From an uncultured Glaciecola sp. (lineage in GTDB: Bacteria; Pseudomonadota; Gammaproteobacteria; Enterobacterales; Alteromonadaceae), in the NCBI GenBank assembly GCA_947496235.1, contig CANMCE010000010.1:87563-151562 (forward strand): a stretch of DNA of 64,000 nt, given 5' to 3'. A program made the position numbers and the translations under genes. The notes beneath the pieces are model-generated. The model saw nothing but the letters and a program-made list of their open reading frames with translations, did not search any database and was not told where the DNA came from. Positions within the stretch are counted from its first letter, which is position 1; each line of letters starts with the position of its first letter. This document shows, in pieces, positions 17,444 through 26,769 of the stretch.

Positions 17444-19045
17444 TTAATGTTTGAAGTGGCGCATGCCGGTAAATACCATAGCGATGCCGTGTTCGTCTGC
17501 AGCTGCAATAACTTCGTTGTCCCGCATTGAGCCACCTGGTTGGATTATTGCTTTAATGCCAGCTTCAGCTGCTGCGTCTATACCGTCTCTAAACGGGAAA
17601 AATGCGTCAGAAGCCATGACACATCCTTCAACGGTCAATTTTTCATCCTGTGCTTTGATACCAGCAATTTTTGCTGAATAAACTCGGCTCATTTGACCCG
17701 CACCAATTCCGATTGTCATTTGACCCTTGGCATAAACTATTGCATTTGATTTGACATATTTCGCCACTTTCCAAGTGAACAATAAGTCAGAAAGTTGCTC
17801 TTTTGTCGGTGCTACCTTTGTTACCACCTCAAGATCAGATTCTTCTATCATGCCAAAATCACGTTCTTGAACCAAAAGCCCGCCATTTACACGCTTCATG
17901 TCAAATCCATCAGTTAACTGACCTTGCCAGTTTCCGCATGTTAATAAACGAACGTTGGGCTTTTGTTTACAACTTTCAATGGCTTCTGGTGTAGCTTCAG
18001 GAGCAATAATTACTTCGACAAATTGACGCTGGATAATTGCTTCCAAGGTGTCTTTATCAAGGGTTTGATTGAATGCAATTATACCGCCGAATGCTGACGT
18101 AGGGTCTGTTTTAAATGCGTTATTGTAAGCTTCTAAGATAGAGCTTCCTACGGCAACACCGCAGGGGTTAGCGTGTTTTACGATAACACATGCAGGGGAC
18201 TCAAACTCTTTTACACATTCTAGAGCAGCATCAGTGTCGGCAATATTGTTAAACGACAACTCTTTGCCTTGATGTTGAATAGAGGATGAGACAGATGCTT
18301 CTTGAATGTCGTGTTCAACATAAAATGCGGCGTCTTGATGACTATTTTCACCATAACGTAAATCTTGTTTTTTCTGGAACTGTAAATTGAATGTTCTTGG
18401 AAATTGTGAGGCTGTATCTTCATTGCTGGACTGTCCAGCTTCGTTTGAATCCACCATGGTGCCAAAATAATTAGCAATCATGCCATCATAGTTTGCAGTA
18501 TGCTCGAAAGCTTTTATAGCTAAATCAAATCTTTTCTCGTAGGACAATGCCGCTTCATTTTCCGACATTTCTTTTATTACTGATTCGTAGTCGGACGGAT
18601 TTACGATAATGGTGACATCATTGTGATTTTTGGCCGCAGCTCTAACCATAGTTGGTCCACCAATATCGATGTTTTCGATAGCATCTTCCAACGTACAGTC
18701 ATCATTTTTTATTGTGTTAGCAAACGGGTATAGGTTTACCACGACTAAATCAATGGGCAATATTTCATGACGCTCCATGATATTACTGTCAATATCGCGT
18801 CTGCCTAATATTCCACCATGAATCTTAGGATGTAACGTTTTTACTCTACCATCCATTATTTCCGGATGACCAGTATGCTCACTAACATCTTTTACTTTAA
18901 TCCCTTCTTTCCGTAATAATGAAGCTGTGCCACCTGTTGACAATATTTCGATGCCTAGACTGTCCAGGAAGGTTGCAAACTCAACAATGCCAGATTTGTC
19001 TGATACGCTTAGAAGCGCTCGTTTAATAACTTTTAATTGTTCCAT
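17444..19045 (-). CDS. purH: bifunctional AICAR formyltransferase / IMP cyclohydrolase
   Basis: 533 residues. PurH carries out the last two steps of IMP synthesis. The N-terminal MGS-like cyclohydrolase domain ([36 protein letters not shown]) is followed by the transformylase domain ([36 protein letters not shown]). Two palindrome copies lie in it: one gives FLDSLG at residues about 26-31, the other AGQSS at about residues 202-207 in the stretch between the domains. Neither disturbs a recognised catalytic motif. Confidence 0.96.
   Translation of the reverse strand: MEQLKVIKRALLSVSDKSGIVEFATFLDSLGIEILSTGGTASLLRKEGIKVKDVSEHTGHPEIMDGRVKTLHPKIHGGILGRRDIDSNIMERHEILPIDLVVVNLYPFANTIKNDDCTLEDAIENIDIGGPTMVRAAAKNHNDVTIIVNPSDYESVIKEMSENEAALSYEKRFDLAIKAFEHTANYDGMIANYFGTMVDSNEAGQSSNEDTASQFPRTFNLQFQKKQDLRYGENSHQDAAFYVEHDIQEASVSSSIQHQGKELSFNNIADTDAALECVKEFESPACVIVKHANPCGVAVGSSILEAYNNAFKTDPTSAFGGIIAFNQTLDKDTLEAIIQRQFVEVIIAPEATPEAIESCKQKPNVRLLTCGNWQGQLTDGFDMKRVNGGLLVQERDFGMIEESDLEVVTKVAPTKEQLSDLLFTWKVAKYVKSNAIVYAKGQMTIGIGAGQMSRVYSAKIAGIKAQDEKLTVEGCVMASDAFFPFRDGIDAAAEAGIKAIIQPGGSMRDNEVIAAADEHGIAMVFTGMRHFKH
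18426..18438. repeat. REP-like 13-bp palindrome inside purH (domain junction)
   Basis: A perfect CTGGACTGTCCAG, read on the minus strand as A-G-Q-S-S in a surface-like Glu/Asn/Ser-rich segment preceding the transformylase domain. Confidence 0.85.
18955..18967. repeat. REP-like 13-bp palindrome inside purH (N-terminus)
   Basis: CTAGACTGTCCAG, read on the minus strand as F-L-D-S-L-G in the helix before the conserved EILSTGGTA motif. Here the peptide resembles what PurH normally has (LxxxGVEILSTGG), so selection may have adapted it. Confidence 0.7.
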
Positions 19046-19120
19046 CTTGGTTGATGTTTCCCAAAATTAGTGTTGAAAAGAAAGAGATGAATAATATTAG
19101 AGTAGTGTAAATAAAACGAA

Positions 19121-19144
19121 AAAGAGCGCAAATTTGCGCCCTTT
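19121..19144 (-). terminator. terminator of the dusB-fis transcript
   Basis: In the minus direction AAAGGGCGCA and TGCGCTCTTT pair around AATT (10 bp with one G-T wobble), followed by a T-rich run. It sits 8 bp after the fis stop and upstream of purH, which therefore probably has its own promoter in the next 75 bp. Confidence 0.75.
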
Positions 19145-19151
19145 ATCAGAA

Positions 19152-19445
19152 TTAACCTAAACCGTACATTTTTAGTTTCTTACGCAGAGTACCTCTGTTG
19201 ATACCCATTAGATTAGCTGCTCGAGTTTGATTTCCTCTAGTGTAAGTCATCACTTCCTCAAGTAAAGGCGCTTCGATTTCAGCCATTACTAATTCATAAA
19301 GGTTATCAATGTCTTGGTTATTAAGTTCTTTTAAATACTTATTAACCGCTTGCTTTACAGAAGAGCGTAAAGGTTTTTGAGCCTGAGATTGGCTAGGTGT
19401 TGAAACTATTGTCGTAAAAGGTGAAGTTAAATTTTGATCGAACAT
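19152..19445 (-). CDS. fis: nucleoid protein Fis
   Basis: 97 residues, one short of the E. coli protein. Fis bends DNA and activates rRNA and tRNA promoters in fast growth. The C-terminal helix-turn-helix [29 protein letters not shown] is nearly identical to the family consensus. Downstream of dusB by 30 bp, the standard operon in Enterobacteria and relatives. Confidence 0.98.
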   Translation of the reverse strand: MFDQNLTSPFTTIVSTPSQSQAQKPLRSSVKQAVNKYLKELNNQDIDNLYELVMAEIEAPLLEEVMTYTRGNQTRAANLMGINRGTLRKKLKMYGLG

Positions 19446-19475
19446 AAAATGCTGCTCTCTTTTGATTTCATAAGA

Positions 19476-20468
19476 CTAAGCTACAGAAGTCAAGTCAGGC
19501 TTGCTTTGTAACAATGAAAAATAATGCGTTAATGCGCTTATTTGTTCCGAGGCTTTTTCAATAGCGTTAAAAATACGCTTGAATTCCGTGCCATTTTTTT
19601 GTTGGTTTACATACCAACCAACATGTTTGCGTGCAATTCTGACTCCTGTCATATCACCGTAAAGTTCGTGCACACCATTTATGTGTTGAATTAGTACTGA
19701 CTCTTGTTCTTCTAAACTTGGTTTTTTCAATTTTTGTCCAGTTTCCAAAAAATAATTGACCTGTTTAAATATCCAAGGATTTCCCTGTGCTGCTCGCCCT
19801 ATCATCAAAGCATCAGCACTTGTATAGTCCAACACATGTTTTGCTTGCGTTTCATCAGATATATCGCCGTTCGCTACAACCGGAATGTCTATAGCGTTTT
19901 TTATCTCAGCGATGGTGTCGTATTCAGCGTTCCCCTTAAACATACATGAGCGAGTTCTCCCATGCACTGCCAATGCCTGAATACCACAATCTTGCGCTAT
20001 TTTAGCGATATCAACACCGTTTCTGTTGTCGATGTCCCATCCTGTTCGGATTTTCAACGTGACGGGTACTTCAACGGCGTCAACAACCGATTTTAGTATT
20101 TTTGCTACTAATAAAGGCTCTTTCAATAGCGCTGAACCAGCAAGTTTTTTGTTAACTTTTTTGGCTGGACAGCCCATATTAATGTCAATTATTTGGGCTC
20201 CATTACTGACATTAAATATAGCCGCTTCAGCCATAAGTTCGGGTTCATTCCCAGCAATTTGAACACTTCGAAGACCGGTTTCTCCGGTGTGATTCATTCT
20301 TGCTAGAGATTTTGCTGTCTTCCAAACTTTCGGATTACTCGAAAGCATTTCCGATACAGCTAACCCCGCACCCATCTTCCTGCAAAGCTCTCTAAATGGG
20401 CGGTCAGTTATTCCAGCCATTGGCGCTAAAATCAAATTGTTCGCTAATTTGTAGGGACCAATCTGCAC
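19476..20468 (-). CDS. dusB: tRNA-dihydrouridine synthase B
   Basis: FMN-dependent enzyme that reduces uridine in the tRNA D-loop. Motifs: LAPMAGITDRPFR, MGCPAKKVNKKLAGSALL (catalytic Cys), VHGRTR, PVVANGDI, and MIGRAAQGNPWIF. I prefer the GTG at 20468 (330 residues, beginning VQIGPYKL like E. coli MRIGQYQL), because GGAG lies 8 bp upstream; a longer frame to 20507 would add 13 residues without homology. First gene of dusB-fis. Confidence 0.96.
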   Translation of the reverse strand: MQIGPYKLANNLILAPMAGITDRPFRELCRKMGAGLAVSEMLSSNPKVWKTAKSLARMNHTGETGLRSVQIAGNEPELMAEAAIFNVSNGAQIIDINMGCPAKKVNKKLAGSALLKEPLLVAKILKSVVDAVEVPVTLKIRTGWDIDNRNGVDIAKIAQDCGIQALAVHGRTRSCMFKGNAEYDTIAEIKNAIDIPVVANGDISDETQAKHVLDYTSADALMIGRAAQGNPWIFKQVNYFLETGQKLKKPSLEEQESVLIQHINGVHELYGDMTGVRIARKHVGWYVNQQKNGTEFKRIFNAIEKASEQISALTHYFSLLQSKPDLTSVA

Positions 20469-20518
20469 TAAACAAGCTCCAAAGGTAAAATATAAACAGA
20501 CAACCAAATCGGCGGCGT

Positions 20519-20547
20519 ATACTACGTGTTTTTGAAGGATTTGAAAA
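20519..20547 (-). promoter_or_regulatory. candidate promoter of dusB-fis with GC-rich discriminator
   Basis: On the minus strand TTTTCA, a 17-bp spacer and TAGTAT are followed by a GC-rich ACGCCGCC. A GC-rich discriminator just after the -10 is the hallmark of growth-rate and stringent control, well known for the E. coli dusB-fis promoter. The -35 is poor, so this is a candidate only. Confidence 0.45.
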
Positions 20548-20584
20548 GTTTATTTTTTAAACAATTTAAAGAAAAAACGCTTGA

Positions 20585-21469
20585 CTAATTTCCTTTCTTT
20601 TGACCAACCAACCTTACCCAATCTCCATCAATTAAGTCGTCTGCGAATGAAAATTGATGTGCGTAATGTTTCTTTACAGATTCAGCTTGTTCTTCCAGAA
20701 TGCCAGACATAATTAGCCATCCTCTCGGTTTACAGTGGCTACTAATCACATCGCTTAACTCGCCTAACGGGCCTGCTAGTATATTGGCAACTACTACATC
20801 TGCTTGAATTTTTGGTTGATGTTCAGCTAGATAGAGAGTCAAGTTTGAATCAACGCCATTTTTTTCAGCGTTAGCTTTGCTGGCAATTAATGCTTGGGGG
20901 TCAATGTCTATTCCGATCGCTTCTGAAGCGCCTAATTTAAGAGCTGCAATTGCAAGAACTCCACTTCCACATCCAAAATCAATGACCGAATTATTATCTA
21001 GTATATGACCGTCTAGCCATTTTAGACACATAGATGTAGTAGGATGAGTGCCGGTGCCAAATGCTAACCCAGGATCTAGTAGAACATTAACCGCAGATTC
21101 ATCAGGTGCCGTTCTCCAACTTGGGCATATCCAAAGACGGTTGCCAAATTGCATTGGATGAAAATCATCCATCCAAGCTCTAGTCCAATCTTTATCCTCA
21201 AGCTGGTCAACGGTATACAAAAACTCATTTTGGAATAGTTTTGCTTTACTTAACCTTTGTATCACTGGTTCGAGATTAAACTTTGCCTCATACAATCCTA
21301 TGACTTGTGTATCTGGCCAAAGCATAACTTCACCAGGTTTAGGTTCATACATGGGGGTATCTTTTGCATCAACAAAAGTGACAGCTTGGGCTGCATTGGC
21401 AGTAAGCATATCGCCAACTGCTTCTGCATATTCGGCTTTAACGTGGATTTTAAGTTGTTGCCAAGGCAT
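20585..21469 (-). CDS. prmA: ribosomal protein L11 methyltransferase
   Basis: 294 residues. Trimethylates L11. N-terminal L11-recognition domain (MPWQQLKIHVKAEYAEAV), then the SAM-binding fold with DPGLAFGTGTHPTTSMCLKWLD, VIDFGCGSGVLAIAALKLGA, GIDIDPQAL and VVANILAGPL. Located between accC and dusB as in many gammaproteobacteria, separated from accC by a repeat pair and a terminator. Confidence 0.97.
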   Translation of the reverse strand: MPWQQLKIHVKAEYAEAVGDMLTANAAQAVTFVDAKDTPMYEPKPGEVMLWPDTQVIGLYEAKFNLEPVIQRLSKAKLFQNEFLYTVDQLEDKDWTRAWMDDFHPMQFGNRLWICPSWRTAPDESAVNVLLDPGLAFGTGTHPTTSMCLKWLDGHILDNNSVIDFGCGSGVLAIAALKLGASEAIGIDIDPQALIASKANAEKNGVDSNLTLYLAEHQPKIQADVVVANILAGPLGELSDVISSHCKPRGWLIMSGILEEQAESVKKHYAHQFSFADDLIDGDWVRLVGQKKGN

Positions 21470-21597
21470 TAAAAACTCTCATTATGTTTTAGTACAAAGC
21501 AATTCTCTCACGTACTTACTTGGATTGGCTAGTAGTGAAAGATGAATATCTAGTTTACCGCGCCTTTTGGTATATCGAAGCATGGATTCGATTTTGA

Positions 21598-21650
21598 CTG
21601 GACAGTCCAGGCAAAAAGATGTGGATATGAAATAATGCTGGACAGTCCAG
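21598..21650. repeat. direct pair of 13-bp palindromes between accC and prmA
   Basis: Two identical CTGGACAGTCCAG copies (21598-21610 and 21638-21650) in the same orientation, 40 bp apart. Each is followed by GGCAAAAA and a GTGGATA- or GTGGGTA-like segment, so the repeated unit is longer than the palindrome. This is the clearest view of the extended element, and its right flank resembles those of the gspJ and gspK copies. Confidence 0.9.
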
Positions 21651-21670
21651 GCAAAAAATTGTGGGTAAAA

Positions 21671-21708
21671 CTGGCGCTAACATCAAATTCACTTGATGTT
21701 AGCGCCAG
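21671..21708 (-). terminator. strong terminator after accC
   Basis: CTGGCGCTAACATCAA and its exact complement form a perfect 16-bp stem with a 6-nt loop. On the minus strand TTTTACCCACAATTTTTT follows. It lies 16 bp past the accC stop and ends the aroQ-accB-accC transcript. Confidence 0.85.
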
Positions 21709-21723
21709 CAGGATGTGGTCAAA

Positions 21724-23070
21724 TTAATCTTCCGCGTCTAATTTCTTTTCTAGATAGTGGATGTTAGTACCACCATTAAAGAAGTTTTCGTCCGCCATGA
21801 TTTTTTGTTGTAAGGGGATATTGGTTTTAATTCCGTCAATCACCAACTCATTTAACGCGTGTCGCATGCGGGCTATAGCTTCATCACGACTCTCACCAAA
21901 GGTAATCAACTTTCCAATCATCGAATCATAATAAGGAGGTACTCGATAACCCGTGTAAATATGAGATTCCCAACGTACACCTAAACCACCAGGAGAATGA
22001 AACATCTTTATCTCACCAGGACTTGGAATGAAGGTCTTAGGATCTTCAGCATTAATGCGGCATTCAATGGCATGGCCATTAACTTTAACCTGAGATTGGT
22101 CAACAGAAAGTGGTTGTCCTGCAGCAATACGTAACTGTTCTTTAATCAAGTCAACACCTGTTACCATTTCGGTCACCGGATGTTCTACCTGAATACGCGT
22201 ATTCATTTCGATGAAATAAAACTCACCGTTTTCATACAAAAACTCGAAAGTACCCGCGCCTCTGTACCCAATTTCAATACAAGCACGTCGACAACGTTCA
22301 CCTATTTTCTCACGCATACTTTGAGTAATGCCGGGTGCTGGTGCTTCTTCAACAACTTTTTGATGTTTGCGTTGCATGGAGCAATCACGCTCGCCTAAAT
22401 GAATCGCATTTCCTTGGCCATCTGACAACACTTGTATTTCAACGTGTCTTGGATTTTCAAGAAATTTTTCCATATAAACGATGTCGTTATTAAACGCGGC
22501 ACCGGCCTCACTTTTGGTGGTAGAAATGGCAGAAGCTAACTCACTTTCACTTCTCACTACGCGCATTCCGCGTCCACCACCGCCACCGGCAGCTTTAACG
22601 ATGATTGGGTAACCTATGCGTTTTGCAATCACGCGGTTTTTTTCCATATCATCGCCCAAAGGACCATCTGAACCGGGAACACAAGGGACGCCAGCTTTAC
22701 GCATCGCTGCGATGGCAGACACTTTATCTCCCATTAAATTGATAGTTTCAGCTCTAGGACCGATGAACACGAAACCGCTCTTTTCAACGGCCTCTGCAAA
22801 ATCGGCATTTTCAGATAAGAAACCATAACCAGGGTGAATGGCGATAGAATTTGTGACTTCAGCCGCTGCAATTATGCGCGGAATATTAAGATAACTCTCG
22901 CTTGCAGGTGCATTGCCAATACAAATAGACTCATCTGCTAGTAGTACGTGCTTCAAATTTCTATCGGCTGTGGAGTGTGCCGCAACGGTTTTAATCCCGA
23001 GCTCTTTACATGCGCGTAATATACGCAAGGCGATTTCGCCTCGATTTGCAATTAAGACTTTATCAAGCAT
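21724..23070 (-). CDS. accC: acetyl-CoA carboxylase, biotin carboxylase subunit
   Basis: 448 residues. Carboxylates the biotin on AccB using ATP and bicarbonate, the first half of malonyl-CoA formation. Motifs: [23 protein letters not shown] at the N-terminus, the ATP-grasp loop [37 protein letters not shown], and [14 protein letters not shown]. 11 bp after accB. Confidence 0.98.
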   Translation of the reverse strand: MLDKVLIANRGEIALRILRACKELGIKTVAAHSTADRNLKHVLLADESICIGNAPASESYLNIPRIIAAAEVTNSIAIHPGYGFLSENADFAEAVEKSGFVFIGPRAETINLMGDKVSAIAAMRKAGVPCVPGSDGPLGDDMEKNRVIAKRIGYPIIVKAAGGGGGRGMRVVRSESELASAISTTKSEAGAAFNNDIVYMEKFLENPRHVEIQVLSDGQGNAIHLGERDCSMQRKHQKVVEEAPAPGITQSMREKIGERCRRACIEIGYRGAGTFEFLYENGEFYFIEMNTRIQVEHPVTEMVTGVDLIKEQLRIAAGQPLSVDQSQVKVNGHAIECRINAEDPKTFIPSPGEIKMFHSPGGLGVRWESHIYTGYRVPPYYDSMIGKLITFGESRDEAIARMRHALNELVIDGIKTNIPLQQKIMADENFFNGGTNIHYLEKKLDAED

Positions 23071-23081
23071 ATGAATACGCC

Positions 23082-23540
23082 TTATTCGATGATAAAGAGT
23101 GGCTGATCAAACTCAACAGGTTCTTGATTATCAACCAAAATTTCCTTAATAACCCCGTCTGCATCTGATTCAATTTGATTCATCATTTTCATCGCTTCAA
23201 CGATGCATAAGGTATCGCCTTTCTTAACCTTTTGACCCACTTCTACAAAAGCTTGTGCTTCAGGAGAAGATGCGCGATAGAAGGTACCTACCATTGGCGA
23301 TTTTAAGACATGTCCAGAAACCACTGGCGCTGCTTCAACTGGCGCAGCTGCAGGTTGGGCTGCAGGAGCTGCTGGTGCCGCTGGCACTGGCTGCTGCGGC
23401 ATATGTTGAACATATTGTACAGGTTGATGAGAAACACCGCGGTTGATGCGTACTGATTCTTCACCTTCGGTAATTTCTAATTCTGAAATGCCTGATTCTT
23501 CAACTAACTCAATCAGTTTCTTAATTTTTCTGATATCCAT
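23082..23540 (-). CDS. accB: acetyl-CoA carboxylase biotin carboxyl carrier protein
   Basis: 152 residues. N-terminal segment [23 protein letters not shown], a flexible Ala/Pro-rich linker (about residues 48-72), and the biotinyl domain with the target Lys in [10 protein letters not shown]. It carries carboxybiotin between AccC and the carboxyltransferase. Central gene of aroQ-accB-accC. Confidence 0.97.
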   Translation of the reverse strand: MDIRKIKKLIELVEESGISELEITEGEESVRINRGVSHQPVQYVQHMPQQPVPAAPAAPAAQPAAAPVEAAPVVSGHVLKSPMVGTFYRASSPEAQAFVEVGQKVKKGDTLCIVEAMKMMNQIESDADGVIKEILVDNQEPVEFDQPLFIIE

Positions 23541-23573
23541 AAACTGTCCTTTAAATGCTGTGATCTATAATTT

Positions 23574-24008
23574 TTATTTTTGTAAGTGATGCATCATTGC
23601 ATCTATCGCGAGTTCATATCCTTTTGTACCGCAGCCTACAATAACGCCTGCAGCAATGTCCGATAGATAGGAATGATGACGAAAAGATTCTCTTGCGAAC
23701 ACATTCGAAAGATGAATTTCAATAAAAGGGATACCGGTCCCTAGAAAAGCATCTCTAATGGCTACGCTAGTATGTGTAAAGGCCGCTGGATTGATGACAA
23801 CCCCATCGACTTTTCCCATACTTTGTTGGATTTGGTCCACAATCAAATGTTCGGCATTTGATTGAAAATGGTTTAATTCGGCACCTTTATCTTTAGCATA
23901 AGAGGTCAGTGCCGATACAAGGTCATTCAAAGACGCCTTACCATAAATTTCAGGTTCACGTTTACCTAATAAATTTAGGTTGGGTCCGTTAATAAGCAAT
24001 AAATTCAT
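23574..24008 (-). CDS. aroQ: type II 3-dehydroquinate dehydratase
   Basis: 144 residues from the ATG at 24008. Third step of the shikimate pathway. Motifs: [20 protein letters not shown] with the catalytic Tyr, [30 protein letters not shown], and [21 protein letters not shown] with the catalytic His. First gene of the aroQ-accBC operon. The 260 bp upstream to cheB hold no gene that I can support; the promoter should be there. Confidence 0.97.
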   Translation of the reverse strand: MNLLLINGPNLNLLGKREPEIYGKASLNDLVSALTSYAKDKGAELNHFQSNAEHLIVDQIQQSMGKVDGVVINPAAFTHTSVAIRDAFLGTGIPFIEIHLSNVFARESFRHHSYLSDIAAGVIVGCGTKGYELAIDAMMHHLQK

Positions 24009-24271
24009 CAATACTTAGCTAAGTTTGCATATAAAATGCGTGGAAAAACCTCGAAGTGGCAAAAGTGCCAATTTAATTGAGTGTTTTTCCGTTGATTTTG
24101 TCATGGTGTAGAAAATAACACAGATCTATGCAAGTTTTCAGCAATTTACTGGTCTAATCACCGAAGATTGGTTATTTTCTTTTCAATGACATAAATTAGA
24201 AGCATCTTCCTTGAATTGCTCGCTGTAATTAATAATAGCAAAAAAATGACTTTTTTCTTCTTGAACGGTCT

Positions 24272-25321
24272 CTATAGACGAGTTCCTGCGCCTTTTTTCT
24301 CTACAGCTTTTGAAAGGTATTGACTCATTTGATCAAGCGTCACTATGGTATCAGTTGCGCCGACTTCAATAGCAACTCTAGGCATACCAAAGACTACACA
24401 AGATTTTTCGTCTTGCGCCATGGTGCTAGCACCCGCATTTTTAAGGGCTAATAAACCTTCAGCGCCATCTTTGCCCATACCCGTTAAAATAGTCGCCACT
24501 ACATTGTTGCCAACGGTATCGGCCAATGAGTTAAACATGACATCGACAGAAGGCTTGTGGCCACTGACTAAAGGACCATTTTCGAGTAAGATTCGATAAT
24601 CCGCACCGCTACGCTTTACTTTTAAATGTCTATCGCCAGGTGCAATATAGGCATTCCCCGGTAGCAAACGTTCGCCGTCTTCTGCTTCCTTTACTCGTAT
24701 TGCACAGCAACTATCGAGGCGTTTGGCAAAAGATTTTGTGAAATTGGGTGGCATATGTTGGGTTATCACAGTTGCAGGAAAGGCAGGTGAAAGTCCCTGA
24801 AGTACTTCTCGTATTGCCTCTGTGCCGCCGGTGGATGCACCTATTCCTACAATTAGTTCAGTTCCTTTGTAGGCTAGGGGAATTGCAGCTGTTTTACTAA
24901 CGCTGCTAGAGCGGCGACGGGGTGTTGCCTTGGCCGCCATTCTGATTTTACTGACAATTTCCGCTTGATAGGCATCAATTCCTTTGGCTACATCGATCTT
25001 GGGTTTGGCAATAAAATCAATTGCACCTAGTTCCATAGAACGAATTGTAGCGTCAGCGCCTTTCTCTGTTAGCGTCGATATCATTAAAACCGGGGTGGGT
25101 TTGGCTTTCATTAGCCTATCAAGAAATGTCAATCCATCGACGCGCGGCATTTCAATGTCGAGAGTAATTACGTCTGGTTGCAAACGAATTACCATTTCCT
25201 TTGCTACATAGGCATCAGGAGCTGAACCCACTAATGTCATTCCAGGGGCTTGATTGATGATTTCTCCGAGTAATCGGCGAATCAACGCCGAGTCATCAAT
25301 AACAAGTACTTTAATGGTCAC
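24272..25321 (-). CDS. cheB: chemotaxis protein-glutamate methylesterase CheB
   Basis: 349 residues. Receiver domain (VIDDSALIRRLL, VITLDIEMPRVDGLTF, IAKPK) linked to the methylesterase/deamidase domain with the catalytic Ser in GIGASTGGTEAI, His in VITQHMPPNFT and Asp in LTGMGKDGAEGL. Removes methyl groups from receptors for adaptation. Last gene of the chemotaxis operon, 8 bp after cheD. Confidence 0.97.
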   Translation of the reverse strand: MTIKVLVIDDSALIRRLLGEIINQAPGMTLVGSAPDAYVAKEMVIRLQPDVITLDIEMPRVDGLTFLDRLMKAKPTPVLMISTLTEKGADATIRSMELGAIDFIAKPKIDVAKGIDAYQAEIVSKIRMAAKATPRRRSSSVSKTAAIPLAYKGTELIVGIGASTGGTEAIREVLQGLSPAFPATVITQHMPPNFTKSFAKRLDSCCAIRVKEAEDGERLLPGNAYIAPGDRHLKVKRSGADYRILLENGPLVSGHKPSVDVMFNSLADTVGNNVVATILTGMGKDGAEGLLALKNAGASTMAQDEKSCVVFGMPRVAIEVGATDTIVTLDQMSQYLSKAVEKKGAGTRL

Positions 25322-25329
25322 AAATTACC

Positions 25330-25938
25330 TCAATCAAACAAGTCAACATCACCTGATGCTGGCTGACGATTAACCTTAACTCTGTATTCGCTTTCACGGT
25401 CGAGAATTGTGGAGTTATGCATAGATTTAAGTTTGCGAATTTTAACTTCGCCCGTTAGCGGGAAGAAATACACTTTTCTTGGAAATTCGCCCAGCAAATC
25501 CTTAGCTGTTATGGGAATGTTTTCGGTTTTTAAATATTCAAGAATAAAGGCTGAATTTTGTTCGCCAACGGTATTAATTCTTAGCTGCTTTAAGACATTC
25601 CCGCCACCAAATACTTTGGCTTCCAATCGATGTTTAGGTGCGCCTAACTTGATCATATGGTTTATCAAGACTTCCATTGCATAAACACCATATCGTGCAG
25701 AATCAGAATCGAAATTTACCGTATCTTTATTCGCAGGTAATAAAAAATGGTTCATGCCTGCAATACGAGTAATAGGGTCACGTAGGCACACGGAAACACA
25801 AGAACCTAAGACAGTAACAATTAGGGTATTCTCCTTGGTGGCGTAATACTCGCCAGGAAGAATTTTGACCGCATTCATGTTGAAGTTTTTATCAAAATAG
25901 CGATTTGGAGCTAGATGCTCTGAAAATACACCTGACAT
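25330..25938 (-). CDS. cheD: chemoreceptor glutamine deamidase CheD
   Basis: 202 residues. CheD deamidates receptor glutamines and, in some bacteria, binds CheC. The catalytic Cys-His pair is visible in TVLGSCVSVCLRDPITRIAGMNHFLLP, followed by ARYGVYAMEVLIN and KVFGGGNVL. Presence of CheD together with CheB and CheR is typical of the accessory (F7-type) chemotaxis clusters and not of the E. coli system. Abuts cheR. Confidence 0.95.
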   Translation of the reverse strand: MSGVFSEHLAPNRYFDKNFNMNAVKILPGEYYATKENTLIVTVLGSCVSVCLRDPITRIAGMNHFLLPANKDTVNFDSDSARYGVYAMEVLINHMIKLGAPKHRLEAKVFGGGNVLKQLRINTVGEQNSAFILEYLKTENIPITAKDLLGEFPRKVYFFPLTGEVKIRKLKSMHNSTILDRESEYRVKVNRQPASGDVDLFD

Positions 25939-26766
25939 TTATTGCACCCTAGGTGAATACACAGTTTTTCCCATAGGCTTCAATAGAGCGCTAACGTGAG
26001 AAAAATTTTCAGAATGTCCAGCAAAATATAAACCGTTAGGTTTCATATGCTGAAGAATCTTCCCTAAAATCTGAAGTTGCGTTTGTTTATCAAAGTAGAT
26101 CATTACATTACGACAAAAAACAATGTCGAAATCTGATGGCACATCATATTTGTCATCCATCAAATTGATCCGTTTAAAAGTAATTAATTTGCGCAGTTCT
26201 GGTACTACTCGAGCAAATCCTTGATTTGCACCTTTGCCTTTGTGAAAGAACTGTTTTTTTTGCGAAATGGGCAAACCATCGAGTTCTTTCAACGGGTAGA
26301 CACCCCTACCTGCTTTACTTAATACGTTGCTGTCGATATCAGAAGCGATAATTTCAACAGGTGCATCGAATCTGTTAAACGCTTCCACTACCGTCATGGC
26401 AATTGAATAAGGCTCTTCACCAGTTGAAGATGCTGCACACCAAATTTTCATCGGACGGCGATTTGCCTGTATGTGCTGTTTCAAGGTTTCAAAGTGATGC
26501 ATTTCGCGAAAGAAAGAAGTTAAGTTTGTAGTAAGTGCATTTACAAACTCTTCGTGTTCACTCTGAGTTTTATCTAAATAGCTAAGGTATTGCTCAAAAT
26601 TGGTAAATTTCAAGGCTCGGATACGTCTAGAGAGTCGGCTATACACCATACTGTCTTTGCTATCAGCCAGATTTATCCCAGTTAAACGTTTGAGTCTCAC
26701 CCGAACGGCTTCAAAATCGCTCGGATGATACCCAAATTCTTTCTTCTCAACTTTCGCTGTTGTCAT
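25939..26766 (-). CDS. cheR: chemotaxis protein methyltransferase CheR
   Basis: 275 residues. N-terminal helical domain, then the SAM-binding domain with IWCAASSTGEEPYSIAM, ASDIDSNVLSKA and FDIVFCRNVMIYFDKQTQ. Methylates receptor glutamates. The adjacent receptor carries a CheR-docking pentapeptide, so enzyme and substrate are encoded side by side (3 bp apart). Confidence 0.97.
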   Translation of the reverse strand: MTTAKVEKKEFGYHPSDFEAVRVRLKRLTGINLADSKDSMVYSRLSRRIRALKFTNFEQYLSYLDKTQSEHEEFVNALTTNLTSFFREMHHFETLKQHIQANRRPMKIWCAASSTGEEPYSIAMTVVEAFNRFDAPVEIIASDIDSNVLSKAGRGVYPLKELDGLPISQKKQFFHKGKGANQGFARVVPELRKLITFKRINLMDDKYDVPSDFDIVFCRNVMIYFDKQTQLQILGKILQHMKPNGLYFAGHSENFSHVSALLKPMGKTVYSPRVQ

Positions 26767-26769
26767 AAA

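Noticed and set aside
19121..19144. GCGCAAATTTGCGC upstream of purH as a PurR operator
   Set aside because: PurR sites have a central CG between CGCAAA and TTTGCG, which is missing; the hairpin with its T run fits a terminator for dusB-fis better.
20165..20177. CTGGACAGCCCAT in dusB as another palindrome copy
   Set aside because: It encodes the conserved MGCPAKK active-site motif of dihydrouridine synthases and lacks the right arm of the palindrome, so the likeness is chance.
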